Shown piece by piece: positions 44,418 to 52,939 of a stretch of DNA of 64,000 bases (position 1 is the stretch's first letter; each line of letters begins with the position of its first letter). This DNA comes from Butyrivibrio sp. AE3009. Lineage in GTDB: Bacteria > Bacillota > Clostridia > Lachnospirales > Lachnospiraceae. The notes under the pieces are model-generated. The model was not told where the DNA came from. It saw only the letters and a list, made by a program, of their open reading frames with translations, and did not search any database. Position numbers and translations under genes: made by a program. Where the stretch lies: assembly GCF_000420845.1 (NCBI RefSeq), contig NZ_ATVS01000006.1:92935-156934 (forward strand). The letters are read 5' to 3'.

Positions 44418-45707
44418 TCAATAATTGAAACGGATGATGCAATCTCCGTCCATTACAGGCTTACCTTCCAGATTATTGCTCTTAAGAAGCGCCTCATAAT
44501 ACGCCTTGGCAAATTCAGGCCCCTGCTTGGTACAATCCACCACATAGCTGACTCTGATGGAGTTCTTGTCGACATTCGCATCCGTACGAATGTTGAGACT
44601 CCAGTAGTCATCACCATCGCCGTAGTTACCTGTATAGTTCTCAAAAGAGCGCCACTCATCACTGGCCGCATCGTAGTATTCGGTAGTCTGCCTTATAACC
44701 GGCTGATACTGCTGCTCCACAGAATCATACAATATGTATTCACTGCTTGGATCATTTGGAATATAGGGAGTTGCCAGAGCCTCCCCTTGTGGTCTGCTGT
44801 ACAATCCCAGCTCACTTCCAACGGATAAACCACCGCCGTATATTCCCTTCCACAGCTGTGAGCGGAATTCCTGACCGTCGTAGGTAAACGTAACTATATC
44901 CGTATCAAGATCCATTCCAAGAGCAGGCCCCCATTTGTCTATGGCATCGCAAAAGCCCCACTGCTGCTGGATGCAGCCCTCTGCCGTATAATAGGAATCC
45001 GTGTCCGGATTGTACCTGAAGCCCAGAAGACCAAGTATCGGAGTCTGGCCAAGCATCTCAATTACGCCCGCCTCAAGTACCCGGTTAAAGAAATCCGAAT
45101 CCACAGCACCTTCAACATCCGGAATACCAAAGAACAGCTCGGACCATTTCACTGTTTTGTTACCAATTTTACCCGCAACATCAAGAGCAGGGCCGAGCCA
45201 CCTAAGAAGCGCCTCCTTCTCTGCCTTGGTCAGCGAACACTTATCAGGATCAAGGAAGGATGCCCTGATAAAAAGATCAACCAGCAGTGCAAAATACTCA
45301 TCAATCGATATGTCCTTGCCCCGCAGCTTATCAAGAAGTTCCTGCACTTCCTGCGCATAAGTATAATCAGGCTCTATCACCTGTTCCCCATCAATAGTCT
45401 TCACCGGAGCCCCATCCGCATGAGGTCCCTTCATACTCTCGATAATATCCTGCTCATGCTGCAGATACTCATTAACAATATCAACAAGTCCCTGATAAAA
45501 CCTCTCCAGATTCGCAGCTTCCTGTTCAAGCTCCTGTGAAATAGCTTCCAGGGCCTGCCTGACCCGTGAATATGCCTCGTCAGAAAAAGCCATATCACCG
45601 ATCACTTCCAGTATCTGCGCCCTCTCATTTCCAAGCGACACAGAAGCACTCTGCAAAAGCGCAGCATGCCCCTTCGTGGCCCCCGGATTAATCGAAAACC
45701 CGCTCAT
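44418..45707 (-). CDS. DUF4474 protein with N-terminal helical LXG/WXG-like domain
   Basis: 429 residues from ATG 45705-45707 (AGGAG upstream). Residues 1-105 are nearly all helix with heptads (SRVRQALEAISQELEQEAANLERFYQGLVDIVNEYL), like the N-terminal targeting domains of type VII secretion substrates, and no signal peptide is present. The C-terminal part has FRYNPDTDSYYTAEGCIQQQWGFCDAIDKWGPALGMD followed by the DGQEFRSQLWKGIYGGGLSVGSELGLY block. This matches, from memory, the DUF4474 domain of unknown function found in Clostridia surface proteins. The middle has an acidic helical linker. The next gene encodes a lipoprotein. No type VII machinery genes are in the window. Confidence 0.75.
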   Translation of the reverse strand: MSGFSINPGATKGHAALLQSASVSLGNERAQILEVIGDMAFSDEAYSRVRQALEAISQELEQEAANLERFYQGLVDIVNEYLQHEQDIIESMKGPHADGAPVKTIDGEQVIEPDYTYAQEVQELLDKLRGKDISIDEYFALLVDLFIRASFLDPDKCSLTKAEKEALLRWLGPALDVAGKIGNKTVKWSELFFGIPDVEGAVDSDFFNRVLEAGVIEMLGQTPILGLLGFRYNPDTDSYYTAEGCIQQQWGFCDAIDKWGPALGMDLDTDIVTFTYDGQEFRSQLWKGIYGGGLSVGSELGLYSRPQGEALATPYIPNDPSSEYILYDSVEQQYQPVIRQTTEYYDAASDEWRSFENYTGNYGDGDDYWSLNIRTDANVDKNSIRVSYVVDCTKQGPEFAKAYYEALLKSNNLEGKPVMDGDCIIRFNY

Positions 45708-45824
45708 ATACTTTCTCTCCTCTAACAAAACTTCTCTCTCTCAGTAATTTTTGTTATCATATCACAATCCCATCCCCAAATGTTGATTTTCTGACGAATG
45801 ACACCTGAAATCGGACGAACGACA

Positions 45825-46017
45825 TCCCCCTTCCTCCCCATGATTGCTGACGCGGTATGGTCTGGATAAGTGCGCAGTTCTTGTACGACGACTATCCCGC
45901 CCTTCCCTATGATTGCGGACGCGGTATGGTGTGGATAAGTGCGCAGTTCTTGTACAACGGCTATCCCGCCCCTCCCTATGATTGCAGACGCGGTATGGTC
46001 TGGATAAGTGCGTTTCG
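45825..46017. repeat. 69-bp tandem repeats containing DnaA-box-like sites
   Basis: Nearly identical units start GATTGC.GACGCGGTATGG at 45842, 45911 and 45980, spaced exactly 69 bp; the first and last copies are incomplete, giving about 2.7 units. Each unit contains, on the minus strand, TTATCCA followed by C or G and A; the middle one is a perfect TTATCCACA. Both strands stay open (23-codon periodicity) but no start with a ribosome binding site leads into them, so I do not call a gene. Together with the inverted repeat at 46053-46272 it fills the 574-bp gap between genes. Confidence 0.8.
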
Positions 46018-46052
46018 CATTAGCACCGTAGTTTCGAATCTTGCATAGAACA

Positions 46053-46272
46053 GGCAGAAAAAGCCGGGAACGGAAGAGGACTTGCAATAATAAAAATTTC
46101 ATCTTATAGCGCTGAGGTGAATTTATGAGCGCCGCAGACAGACAGCCCTGTGAGTGCTCTGAACAGGTGTGAAATGAGCAGGGCTGGCTGGATGGGGTGC
46201 CATAAATTCCCGATGGGCTATGATGAAATTTTTATTGTTGTAAGTCCTCTTTCGTTCCCGGCTTTTTCTGCC
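46053..46272. repeat. 220-bp near-palindrome (51-bp inverted repeats)
   Basis: The arm at 46053-46103 and the arm at 46222-46272 are inverted copies with about three mismatches in 51 bp. Inside, a second set of weaker inverted pieces continues to a perfect CAGCCCTG/CAGGGCTG pair (46143-46150 and 46179-46186) around a 28-base loop. As RNA this would form one long hairpin; as DNA it looks like a MITE-type element. It begins 10 bp after the stop of the cytidylate-kinase-like gene. No target-site duplication is obvious. Confidence 0.75.
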
Positions 46273-46281
46273 GTCCTTACA

Positions 46282-46920
46282 TTAGTCGAATACGTCCTCT
46301 CCGAAACGCACACGGGCGTGTGCTTTGATGGCTTCCACGCACTTCTCGAACCCCAACTTACTACTATCCAGACACAAATCATAATTCATCGCATCCGTCC
46401 ACAAATGCCCCGTATGGTGCCTGTAATACCTCGCCCTATACGTATCCTCCTTCTCGCAGAACCTCTCCAGCTCCTTCCCCTTGAAGGGCTGCACCTTGCC
46501 CGCCTGCTCCATAAGGAAATCATGTGGCGCATGTACAAACACCGACAGCACATTATCATAATCCTTTAATACGAAATCCGCTGCTCTTCCGATAATGACG
46601 CACGCTTCCGTCTTAGCAATTCTCTTAATGGTATTGGCCTGAAGTGCAAAGAGATTGTCCGGCGAAGTAAAATCCGGATCTGAAGGTCCCAGCACCTTGC
46701 CATCATAAACATTAATATGGCTCAGCAAAAAGCCTTTTTTCCTGATCTTCTCATCATTATCAAGAAAAAGGCCCTCATTGATACCGCTGTCCTCGGAAAC
46801 CAGCTTGGTAAGCTCCTTGTCATAGTAGTGAATGCCCAGCTCATTGGCCAGCATCTCTCCTACGGTTCTTCCGCCGCTTCCGTACTGTCTTGCAATTGTG
46901 ATTACAATATTCTTCTTCAT
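46282..46920 (-). CDS. Cytidylate-kinase-like family protein
   Basis: 212 residues of the Cytidylate_kin2 family of P-loop proteins. The NTP loop is ITIARQYGSGGRTVGEMLANELG at residues 7-29, a shortened Walker A (GSGG), followed by HYYDKELTKLVSEDSG, a pattern typical for this family. CVIIGRAADFVLKDYDNVLSVFVHAP in the middle and RARYYRHHTGHLWTDAMNYDLCLDSSKLG near the end complete it. True CMP kinases share the fold but the substrate of this subgroup is not known. The gene is 21 bp after livF and ends just before the long palindrome. AGGATC precedes the ATG. Confidence 0.88.
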   Translation of the reverse strand: MKKNIVITIARQYGSGGRTVGEMLANELGIHYYDKELTKLVSEDSGINEGLFLDNDEKIRKKGFLLSHINVYDGKVLGPSDPDFTSPDNLFALQANTIKRIAKTEACVIIGRAADFVLKDYDNVLSVFVHAPHDFLMEQAGKVQPFKGKELERFCEKEDTYRARYYRHHTGHLWTDAMNYDLCLDSSKLGFEKCVEAIKAHARVRFGEDVFD

Positions 46921-46941
46921 GATCCTTCGCCCCTCATAATC

Positions 46942-47655
46942 TTACTCACCAAGATATGCCTTCTTGATGGACTCATCGTTCATCAGCTCTTTGGCATCGC
47001 CCTCTTTTACTATGCTGCCTGTCTCAAGTACATAGGCCCTGTTGGCAATGGACAGCGCCTTCTTGGCATTCTGTTCAACCAAAAGAACCGTCACTCCGTC
47101 CTTGTTAACATCCTCGATGATATTGAAGATCTCATTTACAAAAATCGGTGAAAGCCCCATGGAAGGCTCGTCCATCAGGATAATATCGGGATGAGACATC
47201 AGCGCCCTTCCCATGGCCAGCATCTGCTGCTCACCGCCGGAGAGCGTTCCTGCCAGCTGATTCTTTCTCTCCTCAAGCCTTGGGAATCTCTTGTATACCT
47301 TCTGAAGTGTTTCCTCAAGCTCCGCTTTGTCACTTCTTGTAAAAGCTCCCATCTTCAGGTTCTGCAGAACCGTCATCTGGGCAAAAACTCTTCTTCCCTC
47401 AGGAACCTGTGCCATGCCCAGGCTCACTATCTTGTGGCCCGCAAGCTTGGTCAATTCTTTCCCCTTATAGGTTATTGTGCCCTTGTCGGCCTGAATAAGT
47501 CCCGACAAAGTGTGGAGCGTAGTTGTCTTGCCTGCACCGTTAGCGCCGATAAGGGCCACTACCTCGCCCCTGTCAACATGAAAAGATATTCCCTTCAAAG
47601 CCTGAATAACGCCGTAGTATACGCTCAGGTCCTTAATTTCCAGTAATGTTTCCAT
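46942..47655 (-). CDS. livF: Branched-chain amino acid ABC transporter ATPase
   Basis: 237 residues. Walker A GANGAGKTTT at about 37-46, Q-loop region MAQVPEGRRVFAQMTV (the PEGRRVF block is the mark of LivF), signature LSGGEQQMLAMGRAL, Walker B IILMDEPSMGL and the switch His region as VEQNAKKAL. LivF pairs with LivG to power uptake of leucine, isoleucine and valine or related compounds. It lies 36 bp downstream of livG in the cluster livJ-livH-livM-livG-livF. A GGGAG lies ten bases before the ATG. Confidence 0.96.
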   Translation of the reverse strand: METLLEIKDLSVYYGVIQALKGISFHVDRGEVVALIGANGAGKTTTLHTLSGLIQADKGTITYKGKELTKLAGHKIVSLGMAQVPEGRRVFAQMTVLQNLKMGAFTRSDKAELEETLQKVYKRFPRLEERKNQLAGTLSGGEQQMLAMGRALMSHPDIILMDEPSMGLSPIFVNEIFNIIEDVNKDGVTVLLVEQNAKKALSIANRAYVLETGSIVKEGDAKELMNDESIKKAYLGE

Positions 47656-47691
47656 ATATCTTATGCTCCCTCAAAAATACTGCCTGATTGT

Positions 47692-48450
47692 TTATTCACC
47701 AAGGTAGGCCTTGATAACCTCAGGGTTATTAAGAACCTCTTTGGTCTCTCCCTGACACAGTACCCTTCCGAAGTTAAGTACCGTAAGCTTCTCGCAGATT
47801 CCGGACACCAGCTTCATATCGTGCTCGATAAGAAGGATTGTCATGTCGAATTCATTGCGAACAAGTGCTATTGTATCCATCAGTTCCTTGGTCTCATTAG
47901 GGTTCATGCCCGCTGCGGGCTCATCTAACAACAGAAGCTTGGGGCCTGTAGCCATAGCTCTTGCTATCTCAAGCTTTCTCTGCTTACCGTAGGGAAGATT
48001 GGCTGCCAGAGTATCCCTCTCCTTATCAAGGTCGAAGACCTTAAGGAGTTTCTCTGCCTCCTCATCCATCTGCTTCTCAACTTTCCTGTATTTACCAAGG
48101 TGAAGGATTCCTTCAAGGGCGCTGTACTTGTACTTCTCAGCAAGGCCAACCTTGACGTTATCAATAACAGGCATATTCTTAAACAATCTGATGTTCTGGA
48201 AAGTTCTTGCTATTCCTGCGTGATTGATCTCAGCTGTATTTTTTCTGGTGATATCCTCTCCATCCAGAGAGATGACACCTTCGTTTGGTTTGTACACTCC
48301 TGTGAGGAGATTGAAAACAGTTGTTTTTCCTGCGCCGTTTGGTCCGATAAGTCCGTAGAGCTCGCCTTTTTCAATAGTGATATTAAAATCGTCCACGGCT
48401 CTGAGGCCTCCAAAGGAGATGCACAGTTTGTTTACATCAAGAAGTGCCAT
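47692..48450 (-). CDS. livG: Branched-chain amino acid ABC transporter ATPase
   Basis: 252 residues. Walker A GPNGAGKTT at about 36-44, IARTFQNIRLFKNMPVIDNV (typical for LivG), signature ending NLPYGKQRKLEIARAMA, Walker B LLLLDEPAAGMNPNET, and the C-terminal VLNFGRVLCQGETKEVLNNPEVIKAYLGE tail shared with LivF. Its ATG overlaps the stop of livM (TAATG) and has AAGGAGG, the best ribosome binding site in the operon. Cytoplasmic, works as a dimer with LivF. Confidence 0.96.
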   Translation of the reverse strand: MALLDVNKLCISFGGLRAVDDFNITIEKGELYGLIGPNGAGKTTVFNLLTGVYKPNEGVISLDGEDITRKNTAEINHAGIARTFQNIRLFKNMPVIDNVKVGLAEKYKYSALEGILHLGKYRKVEKQMDEEAEKLLKVFDLDKERDTLAANLPYGKQRKLEIARAMATGPKLLLLDEPAAGMNPNETKELMDTIALVRNEFDMTILLIEHDMKLVSGICEKLTVLNFGRVLCQGETKEVLNNPEVIKAYLGE

Positions 48451-49505
48451 TATGCTACCTCCTTTCTGCCGGGAAGCTTAACCTTGCCAAAGGTCTTCTT
48501 TCTCCACTCAATAACCTTAGGTGACCAGTTCACGATCATCATTATGATAAGGACTATCGAATAGATCAGCATTCTGTAGGTGCTAAGGCCCCTAAGGAGT
48601 TCTGGAAGCAGATACAGGATACATGCTGCGATAACACTTCCTCTGATATTGCCGATACCTCCGAGAACCACATATACCAGGATCATAATGGAGGCATTGT
48701 AGCCAAAGTACTGGGATGAAGCCGTAAGGGTTGTTATGTTATGTGAGAAAAGAACTCCTGCGGCTCCCGCAATAGCAGCCGATATGGTAAATGCCATCAT
48801 CTTGTAGCCTGTGACATTGATACCCGTTGACTCCGCTGCGATATAATTGTCTCTGATGGCCATGATCGCACGGCCGTCTCTTGAATTCACCAGGTTCTGA
48901 ACCACAAACAGTGATATCAGAAGAACCACGATTCCTACGGTGAAGTTGGCGTCATGGGGTGTTCCCGTGATTCCCATGGCTCCGTTTACAAGTATATTTC
49001 CATCGGCCTCCATTCCCAGCTCCATGGAATTCTTCATGGAAAAATGAAGTCCGTTTTTGTCGATTCCAATGTAGAAAGCATTTATAACGTTCTTAATGAT
49101 TTCTCCGAAAGCAAGTGTTACGATTGCAAGATAGTCGCCCTTAAGCCTTAGTACCGGTATACCGATGAGGAACCCAAAGAGTGCAGCAAAACCGATTCCT
49201 ATAAGGAATGCCAGAAAGAATCTTGGCGCCGTTGGCAGGATATCTGCTGTTATCTTGGAAAAGAAGGCACTGGTGAAAGCGCCTATGCACATGAAGCCGC
49301 AGTGTCCGATACTGAGCTCTCCCAGAATACCTACGCAGAGATTAAGAGCAACCGCTATTACTGCGTAGTAGGTCATGGGCACCAGAAGTCCCTTCATGTG
49401 ACTGGAAAGATTGCCTGTCATGGCCAGCACCTGGAAGATAATGTAGGCGGCTATGACAATTGCATATGTAATTAAATTGGATTTACTTTTTTTATCTAAT
49501 TTCAT
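48450..49505 (-). CDS. livM: Branched-chain amino acid ABC transporter permease
   Basis: 351 residues, start at the ATG 49503-49505 (GAGGAG upstream). About nine to ten hydrophobic helices. The blocks ALNLCVGILGELSIGHCGFMCIGAF, GIPVLRLKGDYLAIVTLAFGEI and RDGRAIMAIRDNYIAAESTGINV are the standard LivM signature, the last being the coupling loop that contacts the ATPases. GYNASIMILVYVVLGGIGNIRGSVI follows as in all LivM proteins. It forms the membrane channel with LivH. Confidence 0.96.
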   Translation of the reverse strand: MKLDKKSKSNLITYAIVIAAYIIFQVLAMTGNLSSHMKGLLVPMTYYAVIAVALNLCVGILGELSIGHCGFMCIGAFTSAFFSKITADILPTAPRFFLAFLIGIGFAALFGFLIGIPVLRLKGDYLAIVTLAFGEIIKNVINAFYIGIDKNGLHFSMKNSMELGMEADGNILVNGAMGITGTPHDANFTVGIVVLLISLFVVQNLVNSRDGRAIMAIRDNYIAAESTGINVTGYKMMAFTISAAIAGAAGVLFSHNITTLTASSQYFGYNASIMILVYVVLGGIGNIRGSVIAACILYLLPELLRGLSTYRMLIYSIVLIIMMIVNWSPKVIEWRKKTFGKVKLPGRKEVA

Positions 49506-49547
49506 GTTATCCGATCTCCTCAAGTTTTTCTCAGAACCTTGTATAGC

Positions 49548-50432
49548 TTATACCTTTTCCTGAATCTTCTTACCAAGGATTCCGGTAGGTCTTACCAGCA
49601 GCACAACCACCAGAATGCCGAACACAATGGCATCGGACAGCTGTGATGAAATATAGGTCTTACTGAGGATCTCGACAATTCCGAGAACCAGTCCTCCAAT
49701 CATGGCACCGGGGATGGAACCGATTCCTCCAAGAACCGCGGCAACGAAGGCCTTGATACCCGGCATAGCACCGGTATAGGGTGAAAGCGAAGGATAAGCG
49801 GAGCAAAGAAGCGCTCCGGCCACTGCCGCCAGTGCTGAACCTATGGCGAAGGTCAACATTATGGTCCTGTTGACATTGATACCCATAAGCGTCGCAGCGC
49901 CTCTGTCCTCGGCAACTGCCAGCATGGCCTGTCCCTGTTTGGTCTTATTAATGAAAAACTGAAGAACAATAAGAATCAGAATACTTACAACAATTGTCAC
50001 TATGGTTACGCCCTGGATCCTCAGCTGTCCATCTGCAAAGGTAAGTCCCTCCCACTTGATCACTGAAGTGAAGGACTTGATATCCGCTCCGAAGATCAGA
50101 AGTGCCAGGTTCTCAAGAAGGTAGCTGACACCGATGGCTGTGATCAGAACCGCCAGTGGCGATGCTGCCCCGCGAAGAGGTCTGTAGGCCACAAACTCAG
50201 TTGTGATACCAAGAAGCGTACAGAGGATTATGGCAACGATTATTCCCACTATGGAATTGCCGCTGAGGGCTCCGCTGACGGAAAAGATAATGTAACAACC
50301 CACCATGATAAAATCACCATGGGCGAAATTCAGCATTTTTGCTATTCCATAGACCATGGTATAGCCAAGGGCGATGATGGCATATATACTTCCCAGGCTA
50401 AGTCCGTTGATGAAATAAGTTAAGAAGCTCAT
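49548..50432 (-). CDS. livH: Branched-chain amino acid ABC transporter permease
   Basis: 294 residues from ATG 50430-50432 (GGAGG five bases upstream). Eight or so hydrophobic helices. GLSLGSIYAIIALGYTMVYGIAKMLNFAHGDFIMVG is the family's N-terminal signature; AVAEDRGAATLMGINVNRTI is the coupling loop and VAAVLGGIGSIPGAMIGGLVLG is the late conserved block. It pairs with LivM as the channel. It is separated from livJ by 155 bp that include a hairpin. Confidence 0.96.
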   Translation of the reverse strand: MSFLTYFINGLSLGSIYAIIALGYTMVYGIAKMLNFAHGDFIMVGCYIIFSVSGALSGNSIVGIIVAIILCTLLGITTEFVAYRPLRGAASPLAVLITAIGVSYLLENLALLIFGADIKSFTSVIKWEGLTFADGQLRIQGVTIVTIVVSILILIVLQFFINKTKQGQAMLAVAEDRGAATLMGINVNRTIMLTFAIGSALAAVAGALLCSAYPSLSPYTGAMPGIKAFVAAVLGGIGSIPGAMIGGLVLGIVEILSKTYISSQLSDAIVFGILVVVLLVRPTGILGKKIQEKV

Positions 50433-50502
50433 AAATACCTCCGCGAACAAGACTTTTTTATTAATTCATAGAAAAATTAAAAGATAAATTAATGATACAA
50501 CA

Positions 50503-50530
50503 CGAGGGATACCTTTTACAGCATCCCTCG
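50503..50530. promoter_or_regulatory. Hairpin between livJ and livH
   Basis: CGAGGGAT pairs with ATCCCTCG around a 12-base loop. No U-run follows on the minus strand. At this position, after a binding-protein gene, it could act as a partial terminator or 3' stabiliser giving more binding protein than permease. Confidence 0.55.
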
Positions 50531-50587
50531 CCGATTTACATAAATATTTTTGCCAAATTGCGAAATTAACAAATCATTTCAGAGTCT

Positions 50588-51781
50588 TTACTGAGCTGAT
50601 ACGTAAGCGCCGTCCTTGATGATAACAGCCTTAGGCTCCTTGTTAGGCTCACCATTAGCTGCCCAGGTCATCTTGGCTGATGTAAGGCCTGATGCCTCGA
50701 TCTCTGTCATGGCGCCCTTAACAGCCTCGCAGATATCGGAAACGCTCATATCCGGAGTCACGCCCTTAGCTTCCATAGCCTGTTTGATGATGAACACTGC
50801 ATCGTAAGCATCTGCTGCGAACTGGTTCGGGATCTCACCGTATTTCTCCTGATAGTTCTTAACGAAGTTAACTGTAAGATCATCTGTAGCATCAGCAGCG
50901 AAAGGAGTAAGAAGCATTACGCCTTCTGCAAGGGAAACATCGAAGTTCTCAACTGTAAGGATTCCGTCAAGACCGTCTACACCAAAGAATGTGGGAGCAT
51001 AGCCCATTGTGCTGGCCTGTGTAAGGATAAGTGCTGCTTCCTTGTAGTAGATGGGAAGGAATACCAGATCAGCGCCTGCGTCCTTGGCCTTCTGAAGCTG
51101 TACGGAGAAGTCTGTGTTGTTGTCTGCTGTGAAAGCCTCAGCTGATACAACCTCGAAGTTCTTGCCTTCGGACTCCTGAACGAATTTCTGATAGATACCG
51201 CTGGAATATACATCTGAGCTGTCATAGATGATACCAACCTTGGTTGCAAGATTGTGATCGCTGATATACTGAGCGGAAGCAATACCCTGGTTAGGATCTG
51301 AGAAGCATACACGGAAAGCGTTGTCATATTTTACGCAGTCCTCAGCTGATCCTGAAGGAGTGAGCTGGAACATATTGTCTGCCTTGGTGTACTCTGAAAC
51401 AGCGATGGAACAAGCACTGGTGGTTGATCCTACAAGAACCTGCATGCCCCAGTCCTTAAGCGTATTGTAAGCATTGACTGACTTCTCGGCGTTGAGCTCG
51501 TCGTCCTGCTTCTTGTACTCTACCTGATAACCATTGATACCGCCGTTTGCATTGATCTCTGCAACAGCAAGCTCTGCTGCATTACAAACCGCATTACCGT
51601 AAGCAGCCGCGCCGCCTGTAAGAGGTCCGATGGCACCGATCTTGAATACCTTATCACCTGAAGCACTTCCCGCATCACCTGTGCCTGCTGTATCCGCAGC
51701 TGTGTCGCCGCAGCCTGCAAGCATTGAAAGAGCGATAACCGCAGCTGACATAACACTAACAACTTTGTTCATCTTTTTCAT
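50588..51781 (-). CDS. livJ: Branched-chain amino acid ABC transporter substrate-binding lipoprotein
   Basis: 397 residues. KKMNKVVSVMSAAVIALSMLAGCGDT is a lipoprotein signal with lipobox MLAGC. The mature part is a type I periplasmic-binding fold of the Leu/Ile/Val family: FKIGAIGPLTGGAAAYGNAVCNAAELAVAEINANGGINGYQVEYKKQDD opens it, GSTTSACSIAVSEY binds the ligand backbone, and FAADAYDAVFIIKQAM is conserved near the C terminus. It catches the amino acid outside the membrane for LivHMGF. AGGAGGG stands nine bases before the ATG. Whether the ligand is a branched-chain amino acid, an amide or another compound cannot be told from sequence. Confidence 0.94.
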   Translation of the reverse strand: MKKMNKVVSVMSAAVIALSMLAGCGDTAADTAGTGDAGSASGDKVFKIGAIGPLTGGAAAYGNAVCNAAELAVAEINANGGINGYQVEYKKQDDELNAEKSVNAYNTLKDWGMQVLVGSTTSACSIAVSEYTKADNMFQLTPSGSAEDCVKYDNAFRVCFSDPNQGIASAQYISDHNLATKVGIIYDSSDVYSSGIYQKFVQESEGKNFEVVSAEAFTADNNTDFSVQLQKAKDAGADLVFLPIYYKEAALILTQASTMGYAPTFFGVDGLDGILTVENFDVSLAEGVMLLTPFAADATDDLTVNFVKNYQEKYGEIPNQFAADAYDAVFIIKQAMEAKGVTPDMSVSDICEAVKGAMTEIEASGLTSAKMTWAANGEPNKEPKAVIIKDGAYVSAQ

Positions 51782-51889
51782 AATACTGTCCCTCCTGTAT
51801 ATTTGTATACAATTTCACTATTTACTTAATACGTTAATGTACTAAAGAAAAAAAGTCAAGCATTTGCCATGTTTTTTATTTATTTGCAT

Positions 51890-51911
51890 TTGTACATTAT
51901 GTCTAGTACAA
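51890..51911. promoter_or_regulatory. Dyad upstream of the 51949 gene
   Basis: TTGTAC and GTACAA form a perfect dyad with ten bases between. The left half also reads as a -35, with TTATAT 18 bp downstream as -10 for the plus-strand gene. The site lies between the divergent livJ and 51949 genes and may control either. Confidence 0.45.
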
Positions 51912-51948
51912 TTTTATATAGAGAGTATGTTTAAGAGGGGGAAAACAT

Positions 51949-52452
51949 ATGCTTCACATTTCTATCCTTGGTATTGCATTCTCGCTAATATTTTATATAG
52001 TGTTCGGGCTTGCCGTTAAGTTCATGGCACTTAGTCCCGGCGCTCGTAATAGGGCGAGGCTTACCATAGTAATCACCTCAATTTCAGTCTTAACAGTATC
52101 CGGTGTGTTTGCTGCAGTTTATAACTTTGGCAAGGGCAATATTTTTTATGGAATATCAACAAGCGTACTTGCTGCTTTCGGTTTAGTCATCCTTATCGCG
52201 ATTCTGGTAGAGCTTCATAATATAAACACAAGAATTAAGATGCGTAATTTCATGATCCTCTTCGATATCGTGGACAGATATATCAGCGAAGGCAAGACTC
52301 AGGAAGAGATCCTTAACTATCTCATCAATATCCGCAAGCTTAGGAAGAAGGAAGCCAAAGACTTCCTTAAGTTCATCACAGATCCCACCAATCATCAGTT
52401 CCTTGCTGATGTGAACGCAGAGATACAGGCTGCGCACCTTCTGGGAAAATAA
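51949..52452 (+). CDS. Hypothetical membrane protein with helical cytoplasmic tail
   Basis: 167 residues. Three hydrophobic segments (about 5-27, 43-63, 72-93) are followed by a charged helical tail beginning NTRIKMRNFMILFDIVDRYISEGKTQEEILNYLINIRKLRKKEAKDFLKFITDP. The tail looks like a compact helical domain, perhaps for protein contacts. No family recognised. AGAGGGGGA precedes the ATG. It diverges from livJ. Confidence 0.72.
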   Translation: MLHISILGIAFSLIFYIVFGLAVKFMALSPGARNRARLTIVITSISVLTVSGVFAAVYNFGKGNIFYGISTSVLAAFGLVILIAILVELHNINTRIKMRNFMILFDIVDRYISEGKTQEEILNYLINIRKLRKKEAKDFLKFITDPTNHQFLADVNAEIQAAHLLGK

Positions 52453-52478
52453 GAATTTAATTGAATAAAAAGCACAAC

Positions 52479-52513
52479 AAAGGACGGATGCCGTATATGA
52501 CACCCGCCCTTTT
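52479..52513 (-). terminator. Intrinsic terminator of the 52583-52939 gene
   Basis: On the minus strand GGGCGGGTGTC pairs with GGCATCCGTCC using three G-U pairs, with CTTTGTTGTGCTTTTT after it. On the plus strand the same stem has A-C mismatches, so it serves mainly the minus gene. Confidence 0.65.
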
Positions 52514-52582
52514 TTTATTTGGATCCTACCATATTAACCCCTGCGCGCCTTATCGGGGTTCTTTTTTTGCCCGCAGAGCTTC

Positions 52583-52939
52583 TTATGCAAAGAAGTCTAC
52601 AGAATTGCCGCTCATGCCATATGAAACTGCGGCCTGATCCTGGGAATAACCAACGGTCATGCCCTGGAATTTGGAAGCCACGTCGTTATACATACGATTG
52701 GCCTCCTGACTTTTTCTTACGGTCTCCGCCGAAAGCTTAAGAGGATTACTGTCTTCCTCCGGCTTTACAATCTCCTGAGCGTTGGGATAGCGCACAGGCG
52801 GAACGTTCATAACCGCGTTCTGCATTCCGACCTCAAGGAAATCCTCGGAAACCTTCGATTCATTTTTCAGAGGATAGTTCATTGGCTGAACAAGGCTCAT
52901 GCCGTATGGACTTCCTACTGCACCTATAGATATACCCAT
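52583..52939 (-). CDS. Hypothetical protein
   Basis: 118 residues, MGISIGAVGSPYGMSLVQPMNYPLK... There is no signal peptide or membrane helix. It is rich in Asn, Pro, Ser and Val at the N terminus and has one helix in the middle (LSAETVRKSQEANRMYNDVASKFQGM). The end (SYGMSGNSVDFFA) is polar. The overall make-up recalls small flagellar- or secretion-associated proteins of Lachnospiraceae but no family is recognised. AAGGAGATAAAAAT before the ATG is a good ribosome binding site, and the gene has its own terminator. Confidence 0.7.
   Translation of the reverse strand: MGISIGAVGSPYGMSLVQPMNYPLKNESKVSEDFLEVGMQNAVMNVPPVRYPNAQEIVKPEEDSNPLKLSAETVRKSQEANRMYNDVASKFQGMTVGYSQDQAAVSYGMSGNSVDFFA

Noticed and set aside
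45722..46102. 126-codon minus-strand frame (and a 63-codon plus-strand frame) made of 23-residue repeats
   Set aside because: Both strands are open only because the 69-bp tandem repeat lacks stops in those frames. Neither frame has a ribosome binding site, and the minus frame runs from one arm of the palindrome.
46125..46172. 15-residue plus-strand peptide with GAGGTG inside the 220-bp palindrome
   Set aside because: Too short to judge and located within an inverted repeat; mentioned under the palindrome but not called as a gene.
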